A DNA stretch of 23,652 nt. Origin: a virus. The notes beneath the pieces are model-generated. The model saw nothing but the letters and a program-made list of their open reading frames with translations, searched no databases and was not told where the DNA came from. Shown one piece after another: positions 1 through 8,542 of the stretch; the stretch's first letter is position 1, and each line of letters starts with the position of its first letter. The stretch lies in the IMG/VR virus record IMGVR_UViG_3300012920_000268, positions 1-23,652 of that record; one strand, written 5' to 3'. The position numbers and the translations under genes are program-made.

Positions 1-253
1 ATACCATTGGTAAATCTAAAGGAACTCTCATTCCATTATAATCACCGTACTCTCCAATATCTGTTGTCTCTACTAAGTGCTTATCTTCTTCGTTTAACTG
101 TATTTTACCGTCTCTATGAGCTTTTCTTGCTTCTTTGAATAGTTGTATAAAAGCATCAGAATTATAACGGTAGACATTAGAATGTAAAGTTAATTCATTA
201 TCAATATGATACTGTAATGATGGTAGTCCGACAAGTTCTTGTAATTTAATCAT
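1..253 (-). CDS. Hypothetical phage protein, N-terminal 84 residues, cut by the window edge
   Basis: An open frame starts with ATG at 253-251 and runs without a stop to the left edge, giving 84 codons. The start is supported by an ATGA overlap with the stop of the gene before it (stop at 252-250), the classic arrangement for coupled translation. The visible part starts MIKLQELVGLPSLQYHIDNE and later has TTDIGEYGDYNGMRVPLDLP. It is hydrophilic, with no signal peptide or membrane segment. From memory, the IGxYGxYxGxxVPLDxP stretch resembles small uncharacterised proteins of marine T4-like phages, but I cannot assign a function. The C-terminus lies outside the window. Confidence 0.75.
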   Translation of the reverse strand, partial: MIKLQELVGLPSLQYHIDNELTLHSNVYRYNSDAFIQLFKEARKAHRDGKIQLNEEDKHLVETTDIGEYGDYNGMRVPLDLPMV

Positions 254-765
254 GATATGTATTTACTAATTTTTTTCATAGCTTCTTCTGCAGAGAATTC
301 ACCACCCATCCAATTGTTATGAACGTAGTACATAACGTCTTTTATATTGTCTATATCTCCTCTAATTCTTATGCCTGAGTCAACTACTTTTTCCATTTCG
401 TCGCTAGGTTCAGATAAGCTTCTACTTTCGTTTTTATCTCTCTTTTTAAATTCTCCTTTTTCCTCTTTCATTTCTGGGTGAAATAAGAATTTAATTATTT
501 TTGCATCTTTAGCTACTTCTTTGCCATCAATTTCTATTCCGATAGGGTAAGGTTTTGTTTTATCGTCTGCCCAATAAGCTACGTCGTAACTTTTATCTTT
601 ATTACTTGTTACTAATAAACCTCTATTATATGTATCTTCTTCAGCTTGGAGCACAACCATTTTACCGGTTGGAAGTATCATATCGCCCATAAGCTTAATA
701 TCTCCTTCGTCGTATCCGTCGTCATTATAACGATTTTGCTCTAAAAGTATATCAGTTAGTTTCAT
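250..765 (-). CDS. Hypothetical phage protein, 171 aa
   Basis: I do not recognise a family. The protein opens MKLTDILLEQNRYNDDGYDE and has a beta-rich middle (about residues 30-95, including GKMVVLQAEEDTYNRGLLVT). A highly charged Lys/Glu/Arg stretch follows at about 98-125, then a short helical C-terminus ending GEFSAEEAMKKISKYIS. There is no signal peptide, membrane segment or visible catalytic motif. The start is fixed by context: it overlaps the last 14 bases of the GIY-YIG gene, and its TGA overlaps the next ATG. It is therefore translated as part of the same chain as both neighbours. A short MKL-x-x-(I/L)L opening also appears on the 149-residue protein at 18349-18798, which may only reflect general phage sequence habits. 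Confidence 0.8.
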   Translation of the reverse strand: MKLTDILLEQNRYNDDGYDEGDIKLMGDMILPTGKMVVLQAEEDTYNRGLLVTSNKDKSYDVAYWADDKTKPYPIGIEIDGKEVAKDAKIIKFLFHPEMKEEKGEFKKRDKNESRSLSEPSDEMEKVVDSGIRIRGDIDNIKDVMYYVHNNWMGGEFSAEEAMKKISKYIS

Positions 766-1240
766 TTAAAAAATCTTTTCTATAGAATTTACCTAATATA
801 TTATCATTTATATACTGGTGGTTTCTTTCTAGTACTTCATTAATAAATAGCTCTTTACACTCATAATATGTTAATTCCTTCTTTGACTTCACAAATGAAA
901 GTATTTTTCTGCTGAAGGCCATCTCTCCGTCTTTTTTTAAAAGCTCTTTTATCTTAGGGTGAGAACCGTAATAGTCTTTCCAATCAGATTCAGTTACTAC
1001 TTTTTGCTTTAAAGGTACTCTTCCTTTAATTCCTTTTTTAGCTCTTTCTTCTCTTAATGCCTCTAAGGCTCTCTTTCCTAATCTTTTATTTCTTTCAAAG
1101 TATAATACTTTTTTGCCGATATATTTTAATCCTGATTTTTTATGATTTACTTGGTAGATGAAACCGTAAGTATTCTCAGGCATATCCTCTATAGATGTAA
1201 TTAATCTATCTTGATATATCCATGTGGGTAATGTTACCAT
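752..1240 (-). CDS. GIY-YIG fold protein, SegE-like putative endonuclease
   Basis: A 162-residue protein. The two halves of the GIY-YIG motif are visible as GFIY at residues 26-29 and KYIG at 39-42, in the usual spacing for an N-terminal nuclease module. After a basic helical stretch (about 48-80) comes ESDWKDYYGS (84-93), and near the end NDNILGKFYRKD. From memory these blocks fit the SegE-type GIY-YIG proteins common in T4-like phages. Known relatives include homing endonucleases, but free-standing phage members are often of unknown role. No DNA-binding helix-turn-helix or zinc finger is evident, so homing activity is not shown. The leader before the ATG is A/T-only with no Shine-Dalgarno site. 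The end overlaps the next gene by 14 bases. Confidence 0.75.
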   Translation of the reverse strand: MVTLPTWIYQDRLITSIEDMPENTYGFIYQVNHKKSGLKYIGKKVLYFERNKRLGKRALEALREERAKKGIKGRVPLKQKVVTESDWKDYYGSHPKIKELLKKDGEMAFSRKILSFVKSKKELTYYECKELFINEVLERNHQYINDNILGKFYRKDFLNETN

Positions 1241-1274
1241 AATATAATATATGTAATTTAAATTTTAGATACAA

Positions 1275-1787
1275 CTAATAAGTAACAGGATTAGCTAAAA
1301 AAGGTAGGTAATAATGTCCTCCTGGGTTTATACTACCGCTATATCTTGTTTCTAAAGTTGTATATGTGTTATCGATGATATCTGATTCTCCTCCAAACCA
1401 TATATCTATTAATATTAAATCATAACTTCTTGTAGGAGTATAAGTATATATATCTCCGTCTATAATATTGATAGTACTGTCTAAATGTCCACTAGAAGAT
1501 ACCCAGTGTGTTATTTCTGAGTTATTATCGACTACATCTATCACACTGCAAGAAGTATTTTGAGCTATCCATTCAGGTATAACTCCCATTCCTAAACCTC
1601 CTATCAAAACAGAATCATAAGATAAAGAAGAAAGCTTTGGGCAGCCTTTAGTTATATATAATTCATTATCGTGAATGATATGTTTATCATCGGTTGTAAA
1701 AGATATACTAACATCTTCAGTTTCTTTATATATAGAAAATGACGAGGTTGTAAAATTAGTAATTAAATCTTTATTTAATATTCCCAT
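1275..1787 (-). CDS. Short Rossmann-fold methyltransferase / spermidine-synthase-like protein
   Basis: A 170-residue protein with the marks of a class I SAM-dependent fold. A glycine-rich loop VLIGGLGMGVIP lies at 60-71, and a second strand with acidic end VIDVVDNN at 82-89. A D-G-D triplet sits at 110-112, followed by the hydrophobic strand DLILIDIW at 123-130. The order and the GGLGMG loop resemble spermidine synthase-like proteins. Full-length enzymes are usually near 280 residues, so this one is much shorter and has only a stub before the Rossmann core. Its substrate cannot be told. It lies 10 bases after the larger repeat protein, last after the fibre genes, so it could act on virion or host components. 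That is inference from position only. A second ATG seven bases upstream (1794-1792) is out of frame. Confidence 0.65.
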   Translation of the reverse strand: MGILNKDLITNFTTSSFSIYKETEDVSISFTTDDKHIIHDNELYITKGCPKLSSLSYDSVLIGGLGMGVIPEWIAQNTSCSVIDVVDNNSEITHWVSSSGHLDSTINIIDGDIYTYTPTRSYDLILIDIWFGGESDIIDNTYTTLETRYSGSINPGGHYYLPFLANPVTY

Positions 1788-1797
1788 TTTTCATTTT

Positions 1798-4700
1798 TTA
1801 ACAAGGGTTACATTGTCCTGCGTTTGTAAATACCCCAGAAGCGTTTGTTGTTCCTTTTTCAACTCCATCAGTAACAGCTCTATTTACAAACAGTTTTCCT
1901 GAGCAAGTACTAAACGTGTATATTTTACCCCCAGATTGACTTAGATCTCCATTTCCAAATGCATCAACTTTAGTATAGTAAACAGTAATACTAGTAGTAC
2001 ATCCATTATCTTCATGAGCTTGACAAGCATCGTTTGCGTTAGAGCTAAAATCAAATGCTACATCTACTGCACCACATCCTGAGGAAGAAGAACTAGATGG
2101 TCCAGGGATACCAGCAGAAGAGCGAGATGGAGTCACTGAAGGAGTAGATGTTACTGACGGGGTAGGTGTAGGAGAAGCAGAAGCTCCGCATAAAGTTGCT
2201 CCTTGAGTTATTGCTCCTACACCATTAATAGTAAAGTAATAACTACCTAATCCGTTAGGTCCTATACCAGACCAGCCAAAGTATCCTCCATTTATTACTA
2301 CATTACTAAAGTATGTGAATCCTATATCACCAGTTTCTGGATAAGAGGCAGTATTGCCATATCCTTTTATTAGTTGATGTGTTCCTCCACTTTGAGTTCC
2401 TCCATACTCGTAATTACCGCTAGTAACTGCAACACAAGCATCTGAGCTACTACTATCTCCTCCTGAGTTATAAGTCCAAGTTGCATTAGTAACGTACCAT
2501 TCGAACTGATTAATTCTAGTATATGACGATGGAGAAGGAGTAACAGAAGGAGTTTTAGTTACTGAAGGAGTTACTGAAGGAGTTACGGACCTAGTAGGAG
2601 TTACGGACCTAGTAGGAGTAACAGATGGAGTTACTGATCTAGTAGGCGTTACTGATCTAGTAGGCGTTACTGATCTAGTAGGAGTAACAGATGGAGTAAC
2701 AGATCTAGTTGGAGTTACCGACCTAGTAGGTGTTACACTTCTTGTAGGAGTAACAGAAGGGGTAACAGATCTAGTTGGAGTTACACTTCTTGTAGGAGTA
2801 ACAGAAGGAGTTACGGATCTAGTAGGAGTAACGGATCTAGTAGGAGTAATAGACGGAGTTACTGATCTAGAAGGAGTAACAGATTTTGTTGGAGTTACTG
2901 AAGGAGTTACGGATCTAGTAGGAGTTACTGATTTAGTAGGCGTTACTGAAGGGGTTACTGAGGTTGATGGAGTTACTGAAGGAGTAACAGATCTAGAAGG
3001 TGTTACAGAACTAGAAGGAGTTACTGAAGGAGTTTTAGTTACTGAAGGTGTTACAGAACTAGAAGGAGTTACTGAAGGAGTTCTAGAAGTCGATGGAGTT
3101 ACGGAGCTAGTAGGAGTTACTGAAGGAGTTCTAGAAGTCGATGGAGTTACGGAGCTAGTAGGTGTTATACTTGGTGTTACTGATCTAGACGGTGTTACAG
3201 ATCTAGTCGGTGTTATTGAAGGAGTAACTGAACTAGAAGGAGTAACTGAACTAGAAGGAGTTATTGACGGTGTAACTGAGTTAGATGGAGTTACAGATCT
3301 GGTAGGAGTAATAGACGGAGTTACTGAAGTTGAAGGGGTAACAGATCTTGTTGGAGTAATACTAGGAGTAACAGAACTAGAAGGAGTAACAGATCTAGTA
3401 GGTGTTACTGATGGTGTTACAGAACTTGATGGAGTAACAGATCTAGTAGGTGTTACTGATGGTGTTACTGATCTAGTTGGAGTCACACTTCTTGTAGGAG
3501 TAATAGAAGGTGTTATTGAAGGAGATGGAGTTACTGACTTAGTAGGGGTAATACTAGGAGTAACAGAGCTAGATGGAGTTACTGACTTAGTAGGAGTTAT
3601 GGAAGGAGTAACAGAGCTTGATGGTGTAACTGATCTTGTTGGAGTAATACTAGGTGTTACAGAACTTGATGGAGTAACAGATGTACTAGGAGTAACAGAT
3701 GTACTAGGAGTAATACTAGGTGTTACAGACCTTGTTGGAGTAACTGAATTAGATGGAGTAACTGAATTGGATGGTGTTACAGACCTTGTTGGAGTAATTG
3801 AAGGTGTTACTGAACTAGATGGCGTTACAGAGTTAGTAGGTGTAATTGAAGGAGTACTACTAACAGAAGGTGTAACTGATTTAGATGGTGTTACGGAATT
3901 AGTAGGAGTAATACTTGGCGTTGCAGATACTGAAGGAGTACTAGATACTGAAGGGGTAGTAGAAGGGGTAACAGATCTTGTAGGAGTAATACTTACAGAA
4001 GGAGTAGCTGTATTACTAGGAGTAGTAGATGCTGTAGGAGTTATACTTACAGAAGGAGTAACAGATCTTGTAGGAGTTATACTTACAGAAGGAGTAACCG
4101 AATTACTAGCAGTAACAGAAGGAGTTACCGAACTAGAAGGAGTTGCAGATACAGAAGGGGTTCTACTTGGTGTAACAGAATTACTAGGGGTTACAGAACT
4201 AGAAGGTGTTACACTATTACTCGGAGTAGCAGATATAGATGGAGTTCTACTCGGTGTTATGGAATTACTAGGAGTTACTGATGGAGTAGTAGATGCACTT
4301 GCTGCAGGAGTTTGAGTTCTTGTAGGTGTGATAGAAGGAGTTACGCTTCTTGTAGGTGTTACAGATCTAGTTGGAGATATAGATACTGAAGGAGTAACAC
4401 TTGCTGTAGGTGTTTTAGATGGTGTTGTTGATGTTGAAGGAGTAGTAGATGGAGTAACAGAGCTCGTAGGGCTTACACTAATAGAAGGCGTTGAAGTTAT
4501 TGAAGGGGTAACAGATGGAGTTACAGAATTTGTAGGAGTAATAGAAATCGATGGTGTAACTGATCTGGTAGGGGTTACACTAGCTGTAGGAGTAATAGTA
4601 GCAGAAGGAGTTACTGATGGTGTTACTGAATTAGATGGTGTTATAGAATTAGAAGGAGTAGCTGATGTTGAAGGTGTTCTTGATGGAGTTACAGAGTTAG

Positions 4701-5253
4701 AAGGAGTAACTGATCTAGTCGGAGTAACGGAAGGTGTTACAGAGCTTGATGGAGTAACAGAATTAGACGGTGTTACTGAATTTGATGGAGTAGTACTTGG
4801 CGTTACCGATACTGAAGGAGTAACTGAACTAGTAGGAGTTACCGATACTGAAGGAGTAACTGAACTAGTAGGAGTTATTGACGGTGTTACAGAACTAGAA
4901 GGAGTAATTGATCTAGTTGGTGTAATAGAAACTGTAGGGGTAACAGAAGGGGTAGCAGAGACTGATGTAGATGGAGTAATTGAAGGAGTAGTAGATTTTG
5001 ACGGAGTAACAGAAGGGGTTACAGTTCTACTTGGGGTTATGCTTACAGATGGTGTTGCTGATGTACTAGGTGTAGCTGAAGGAGATATAGAAGGAGAAGG
5101 AGTAGGAGAAGCTGGAATAAAAGGTCTTTCACCATAAGGTACGAATACTATACCGTTATCAATAAGTTCACTACCTGATAAAGTATATTCTTTATTAGCT
5201 TCATATGAGCTAATATATCCATCCTTATTATCTATTTTTTTAAATATACTCAT
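1798..5253 (-). CDS. Giant modular T-P-S repeat fibre-like virion protein, 1151 aa
   Basis: Domains in order: an N-terminal module (1-47, with [19 protein letters not shown]) and a Ser/Thr/Pro rod of about 860 residues (48-908). The rod is built from four- and six-residue steps of the type xTPS and xSVTPS/T. A globular domain follows (909-1022, two Cys), then a second short linker (about 1023-1058), and a C-terminal Cys-containing module (1059-1151) ending in CNPC. It is a paralogue of the 728-residue protein encoded just before it, sharing the N-terminal, globular and C-terminal modules. There is no signal peptide. Position after the baseplate genes and the extended rod suggest a fibre, whisker or host-binding projection; this is inferred. 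The ATG lies 18 bases after the preceding gene's stop. Alternatives include a head or collar decoration. Confidence 0.85.
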   Translation of the reverse strand: MSIFKKIDNKDGYISSYEANKEYTLSGSELIDNGIVFVPYGERPFIPASPTPSPSISPSATPSTSATPSVSITPSRTVTPSVTPSKSTTPSITPSTSVSATPSVTPTVSITPTRSITPSSSVTPSITPTSSVTPSVSVTPTSSVTPSVSVTPSTTPSNSVTPSNSVTPSSSVTPSVTPTRSVTPSNSVTPSRTPSTSATPSNSITPSNSVTPSVTPSATITPTASVTPTRSVTPSISITPTNSVTPSVTPSITSTPSISVSPTSSVTPSTTPSTSTTPSKTPTASVTPSVSISPTRSVTPTRSVTPSITPTRTQTPAASASTTPSVTPSNSITPSRTPSISATPSNSVTPSSSVTPSNSVTPSRTPSVSATPSSSVTPSVTASNSVTPSVSITPTRSVTPSVSITPTASTTPSNTATPSVSITPTRSVTPSTTPSVSSTPSVSATPSITPTNSVTPSKSVTPSVSSTPSITPTNSVTPSSSVTPSITPTRSVTPSNSVTPSNSVTPTRSVTPSITPSTSVTPSTSVTPSSSVTPSITPTRSVTPSSSVTPSITPTKSVTPSSSVTPSITPTKSVTPSPSITPSITPTRSVTPTRSVTPSVTPTRSVTPSSSVTPSVTPTRSVTPSSSVTPSITPTRSVTPSTSVTPSITPTRSVTPSNSVTPSITPSSSVTPSSSVTPSITPTRSVTPSRSVTPSITPTSSVTPSTSRTPSVTPTSSVTPSTSRTPSVTPSSSVTPSVTKTPSVTPSSSVTPSRSVTPSVTPSTSVTPSVTPTKSVTPTRSVTPSVTPTKSVTPSRSVTPSITPTRSVTPTRSVTPSVTPTRSVTPTRSVTPSVTPTRSVTPTRSVTPTRSVTPSVTPTRSVTPTRSVTPTRSVTPSVTPTRSVTPTRSVTPSVTPSVTKTPSVTPSPSSYTRINQFEWYVTNATWTYNSGGDSSSSDACVAVTSGNYEYGGTQSGGTHQLIKGYGNTASYPETGDIGFTYFSNVVINGGYFGWSGIGPNGLGSYYFTINGVGAITQGATLCGASASPTPTPSVTSTPSVTPSRSSAGIPGPSSSSSSGCGAVDVAFDFSSNANDACQAHEDNGCTTSITVYYTKVDAFGNGDLSQSGGKIYTFSTCSGKLFVNRAVTDGVEKGTTNASGVFTNAGQCNPC
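3065..3160 (-). repeat. Perfect tandem duplication, 2 x 48 bases
   Basis: Bases 3065-3112 and 3113-3160 are identical by direct comparison. Each unit is 16 codons of the T-P-S rod, so the duplication keeps frame. Perfect identity among otherwise diverged units suggests a recent event. Confidence 0.95.
4802..4873 (-). repeat. Perfect tandem duplication, 2 x 36 bases
   Basis: Bases 4802-4837 and 4838-4873 are identical, each 12 codons of the rod. Like the 48-base duplication in the same gene, it changes rod length without a frameshift. Confidence 0.95.
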
Positions 5254-5271
5254 TTAACCTATATACATATA

Positions 5272-7458
5272 TTAAGCTATCTCACATAATCCGACATCGC
5301 TATATAGACCATTAGCATTAGTCGTACCATGTTTTGTACCGTTAGATACAATTTTATTTGCAACTACATTATTAAACTGATCATAAACTTTAGATACACC
5401 ATGCTGTAAAGTTCCAGTTCCAAAGTTTTGCGTAGTTGATTTTAATGTTTTTGGATTTAGTCCGTTTGCTTGATCACAAGCATTAACGCTAGAAACTGTT
5501 GAAAATCCTCCATCAAAAGGATAGAGTGGAACTGGGCTAGGAGTTACTGAAGGAGTAACAGATCTAGAAGGTGTAACAGAAGGTGTTCTAGAAACTGATG
5601 GTGTTATTGATGGTGTTACTGATGTAGATGCTGATGGTGTTACAGAATTAGATGGTGTTACGGAATTAGAAGGGGTAACAGAAGGAGTTCTAGAAGGAGT
5701 AGGTGAAACACCAGAACACGGTACTAGATTAATGTCTACAGCTCCATCTCCTGTACCGGTATAAGTAAAGTAATAATTTTGAGGACCTCCTCCTAGGTTT
5801 ACTGAAATACCGTAGTACCCGCCTTGAATTATCTGACCTCCTTCTTTTATTGTATCATTAACTTCAGGGTAATTATTTGATTGATTATTACCTTGATCTT
5901 TAATTAAAGTAACACTATAACAGTAATTACCTGAAGTAACAGCATTACAAGCGCTTGTAGCATTATTATCTCCAGCTACTGATTTATTCCAGCTTGCATT
6001 TGAATTACATATAGTTATATTATATTGAGATGGCTGTGAAGGACTTGGTGTTACAGACGGGGTAACTGAAGGTGTTCTAGAAGGTGTAGGACTTGTAGAT
6101 GGTGATACCGGACAAGTGCCTGTTGCAAATACGTATGCTTGGCCACTATTATTACCTACTGTTAATACTGTTACGTTACCAATAGTGGTGTCATAAATAT
6201 ACAGAGAAGTTGATGTTGACCCTATTTCGGCTTGCAGTTCAGCTAGCGTCCATGGATTAGTTGCAAATGCATTTTGCCATAGGTAATCTCCTGCACCGAT
6301 AGGGTGGCTTGTAGCATAAACAGTTATTAAGGAAGTTCCTGCTCCTCCGTTACAAGCACCGTCTTCAGTTTCTGCTAACCTATATGTAGCATCATCTAGA
6401 GGGTCAGATGGAGTAACAGATGGAGTAACAGAATTAGATGGTGTTACTGAATTTGATGGAGTAACTGATGGAGTAACTGATGGTGTTGCAGAATTAGAAG
6501 GAGTTCTAGAAGGAGTAGGTGAAACACCAGAACAAAGTACTAATCCAGAATCAACTACTCCTGCTCCTGTACCTGTATAAGTAAAGTAATAATTTTGAGG
6601 TCCTCCTCCTAGGTTAGTTGATATACCATAGTACCCTCCTTGTATAGTTTGTCCGCTTTCTTTAATTACATCTTTAGATTCTGGATAATTATTTGTTTGT
6701 ATATTATCTTTATGCTTTATTAAAGTAACTGTATAACAATAATTACCTGAACTAACAGCATTACATGCATTTGTAGCATTAGTATCTCCGGCTACTGAGT
6801 TATCCCAACTTGCGTTTGAATTACATATAGTTATCGTATACTGAGACGGTGGTGATGGACTAGGTGTTACTGACGGTGTAACACTATTAGAAGGAGTAAT
6901 ACTTGGTGTAGTAGATGTCGAAGGTGTTACAGAGTTAGAAGGAGTAATACTTGGTGTAGGAGATATTGAAGGTGTTACAGAATTAGATGGTGTTACGGAA
7001 TTAGAAGGGGTAACAGAAGGAGTAACAGAATTAGATGGTGTTACTGAATTTGATGGAGTAATAGAGGGAGTTACAGAGTTAGAAGGAGTTATACTTGGTG
7101 TAGGAGATATTGAAGGAGTAACTGAATTAGATGGAGTAACTGAATTAGATGGAGTAATACTTGGTGTAAGAGATACTGAAGGTGTAACAGAAGTAGAAGG
7201 AGTTATAGAAGGTGTTACTGATATACTAGGAGTAGCCGAAGGAGTAGTTGATGGGGTAGTAGAGGCTGAAGGAGATGGAGTTGGAGATATAGGTATAGAG
7301 GGAGCTGCCCCAAACGGAACAAATACTATACCATTATTAATTAAATCGGAGCCAGATAGAGTATATCTTTTTTTAGCTAAATAAGTTGAAATATATACAT
7401 CGTTCTGATCTAGTGACTTCCAAACTCCTTGTTGACTTAGTTGTTTCCAAATGCTCAT
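5272..7458 (-). CDS. Modular T-P-S repeat fibre-like virion protein, 728 aa
   Basis: Domain order: N-terminal module (1-57, with YTLSGSDLINNGIVFVPFG); T-P-S rod (58-204); globular domain A1 (205-309); linker (310-351); a different globular domain B (352-449, with YRLAETEDGACNGGAG); linker; A2 (477-581), a near copy of A1; linker (582-645); and a C-terminal module (646-728, with HGTTNANGLYSDVGLC). A1 and A2 differ at 23 of 105 positions in my hand alignment. Each A domain carries four Cys at matching places, which could form disulfides outside the cell. There is no signal peptide, so release would be with the virion. The protein is paralogous to the 1151-residue product that follows 18 bases later. 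A role as fibre or receptor-binding projection is inferred from architecture and position. Confidence 0.85.
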   Translation of the reverse strand: MSIWKQLSQQGVWKSLDQNDVYISTYLAKKRYTLSGSDLINNGIVFVPFGAAPSIPISPTPSPSASTTPSTTPSATPSISVTPSITPSTSVTPSVSLTPSITPSNSVTPSNSVTPSISPTPSITPSNSVTPSITPSNSVTPSNSVTPSVTPSNSVTPSNSVTPSISPTPSITPSNSVTPSTSTTPSITPSNSVTPSVTPSPSPPSQYTITICNSNASWDNSVAGDTNATNACNAVSSGNYCYTVTLIKHKDNIQTNNYPESKDVIKESGQTIQGGYYGISTNLGGGPQNYYFTYTGTGAGVVDSGLVLCSGVSPTPSRTPSNSATPSVTPSVTPSNSVTPSNSVTPSVTPSDPLDDATYRLAETEDGACNGGAGTSLITVYATSHPIGAGDYLWQNAFATNPWTLAELQAEIGSTSTSLYIYDTTIGNVTVLTVGNNSGQAYVFATGTCPVSPSTSPTPSRTPSVTPSVTPSPSQPSQYNITICNSNASWNKSVAGDNNATSACNAVTSGNYCYSVTLIKDQGNNQSNNYPEVNDTIKEGGQIIQGGYYGISVNLGGGPQNYYFTYTGTGDGAVDINLVPCSGVSPTPSRTPSVTPSNSVTPSNSVTPSASTSVTPSITPSVSRTPSVTPSRSVTPSVTPSPVPLYPFDGGFSTVSSVNACDQANGLNPKTLKSTTQNFGTGTLQHGVSKVYDQFNNVVANKIVSNGTKHGTTNANGLYSDVGLCEIA
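5716..6030 (-). repeat. Duplicated globular domain, copy A2
   Basis: Encodes residues 477-581 of the 728-residue protein. It matches copy A1 (6532-6846) with 82 of 105 residues identical by hand alignment and high DNA similarity, including long shared stretches near 5760-5800 and 6575-6615. The copies lie about 500 bases apart with domain B between them. Confidence 0.9.
6532..6846 (-). repeat. Duplicated globular domain, copy A1
   Basis: Encodes residues 205-309 of the 728-residue protein, including ICNSNASW, ACNAVSSGNYCY, GGYYGIS and NYYFTYTGTG. It is the partner of copy A2. A more diverged third copy ([20 protein letters not shown]) lies at 2188-2529 in the next gene. Confidence 0.9.
6847..7287 (-). 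repeat. Codon-phased T-P-S repeat, shorter array
   Basis: Encodes residues 58-204 of the 728-residue protein, mostly [10 protein letters not shown]-type units. It is the counterpart of the far longer array in the next gene. Further short stretches of the same repeat link the globular domains at about 6406-6531, 6031-6111 and 5524-5715. Confidence 0.9.
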
Positions 7459-7479
7459 TCATTAACATTCTCTTGTTTA

Positions 7480-8538
7480 TTAGTAATCGAGCTTTATTCT
7501 TATAAGTGCTTCTTTAGTAAAGTCCTTAAGTAATGGTGTTGAAAGTTTAGCAACTGCTAATAAATCATTATTATCGTTATATAGTCCTACTGCTGTAATG
7601 TACGATTGAGGATTATCAATCATAACGTTATGTCTAAGTTCTCCTGAACCGGTTATGTTAGAAGGGTTATTAGAATAATTAAATTCAGCATTTCTACATC
7701 TTACAAACACATAGTTAGAAGAAACTGTTTCTTGTGATCTTAAAGTAAATCCTCCTCCTGTTAAACCAGAACCATCATCTACTGAGTCGTATATTGCTTC
7801 ATTATTATTAAAAGTAGTTTGATTATTAATAGAAGATGATTGTAAAGCAACATATCCTGATGCGCTTAGTATATCTCCATTTAAGGCTATAATACCTAAA
7901 TCAGGGAAAAGGTTACCATATTGTACTTCTCTGTTATGTACAGTACCTGCTGACCCTGAATATATAGCATAAACTCTTCCTCCGTCAACGAAAGTATCTG
8001 TAGTTACATTTAAACTATCATCAGTTAAAACCAGTCCTTGAGTTGTATCTGTAGAAGGATCAGCTAACTGAGTACCACTACCGGTTAAGGTAAGTGTCAT
8101 AGAACCAGGTAAAATCTTTTCTTTAAATCTAGCTCTTTCAACAGATATAAAAACCATATCATCTGATGTAGTAGTTGATGCTCCACTTTCAGATAAAAAA
8201 GTAAAATCGGTATCTTCATCGCCGAATATTAAAGTTCTAAACTGGCCATATACGGTTGAACTGTAGGATTTACCTTTGACAGAGCTGTCGTATAGAGCTG
8301 AGCCGCTACCTAGCCTATTTCCATATGCTACAGAATACTGAATAGATTCTGATGTATTAGCTACTGAACCTGGGTCGGCATTATAAATATTATAATAATA
8401 GTTACCGCTACTAGCTCCTACTTGTGTAGAGCTTGTAAAGGCAGTTGTTAAAGTTACTCCATTGTCTGACCATGCTGGGGCAGTAATAGAATCTGAACTT
8501 ACAACTATATCTTCTAAATCAAATCTTTTGTACGACAT
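7480..8538 (-). CDS. Virion structural protein with shared C-terminal domain, 352 aa
   Basis: A beta-rich, Ser/Thr/Gly-rich protein with no signal peptide. The middle has RARFKEKILPGSMTLTL (about residues 132-150), and residues 264-352 form a C-terminal domain with AEFNYSNNP, then SYITAVGLYNDNNDLLAVAKLS. The same blocks occur in the 289-residue protein at 10646-11515, so the two are paralogues. From memory, the EFNYS.NP and YIT.VGLYN blocks recur in uncharacterised structural proteins of marine T4-like phages. It starts 4 bases after the preceding gene's stop with a purine-rich AAGAAG directly before the ATG, the nearest thing to a ribosome site in the operon. A tail or fibre-associated role is likely; the exact part is unknown. 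Confidence 0.75.
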   Translation of the reverse strand: MSYKRFDLEDIVVSSDSITAPAWSDNGVTLTTAFTSSTQVGASSGNYYYNIYNADPGSVANTSESIQYSVAYGNRLGSGSALYDSSVKGKSYSSTVYGQFRTLIFGDEDTDFTFLSESGASTTTSDDMVFISVERARFKEKILPGSMTLTLTGSGTQLADPSTDTTQGLVLTDDSLNVTTDTFVDGGRVYAIYSGSAGTVHNREVQYGNLFPDLGIIALNGDILSASGYVALQSSSINNQTTFNNNEAIYDSVDDGSGLTGGGFTLRSQETVSSNYVFVRCRNAEFNYSNNPSNITGSGELRHNVMIDNPQSYITAVGLYNDNNDLLAVAKLSTPLLKDFTKEALIRIKLDY

Positions 8539-8542
8539 CTTC

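Larger units (their letters stand above)
2530..5112 (-). repeat. Codon-phased T-P-S minisatellite, long array (about 2.6 kb)
   Basis: This DNA encodes residues 48-908 of the 1151-residue protein. Units are multiples of three bases, most often 18 bases (six codons, such as SVTPTR) mixed with 12-base units (ITPS/VTPS). Most units differ at synonymous positions while the protein pattern is kept. Some neighbours are perfect copies, for example an 18-base unit three times at 2630-2683 (the third copy has one change) and twice at 2582-2617. No non-repeat spacers occur. Confidence 0.95.

Noticed and set aside
3599-4315. Plus-strand open frame of 238 codons, [15 protein letters not shown]-like
   Set aside because: It is the antisense of the T-P-S repeat. 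The repeat codons simply contain no plus-strand stops in that frame, and there is no independent start context or domain.
2530-5112. Possible CRISPR-like array
   Set aside because: Units are continuous codon-phased coding repeats with no unique spacers and no cas genes nearby.
4328-5137. Plus-strand open frame of 269 codons in the same repeat
   Set aside because: Antisense shadow of the rod-coding array, with the same repetitive pattern as the neighbouring shadow frame.
5716-6846. Diversity-generating retroelement variable/template pair
   Set aside because: Differences between A1 and A2 are of all base types rather than mainly at adenines, and no reverse transcriptase is present in the window.
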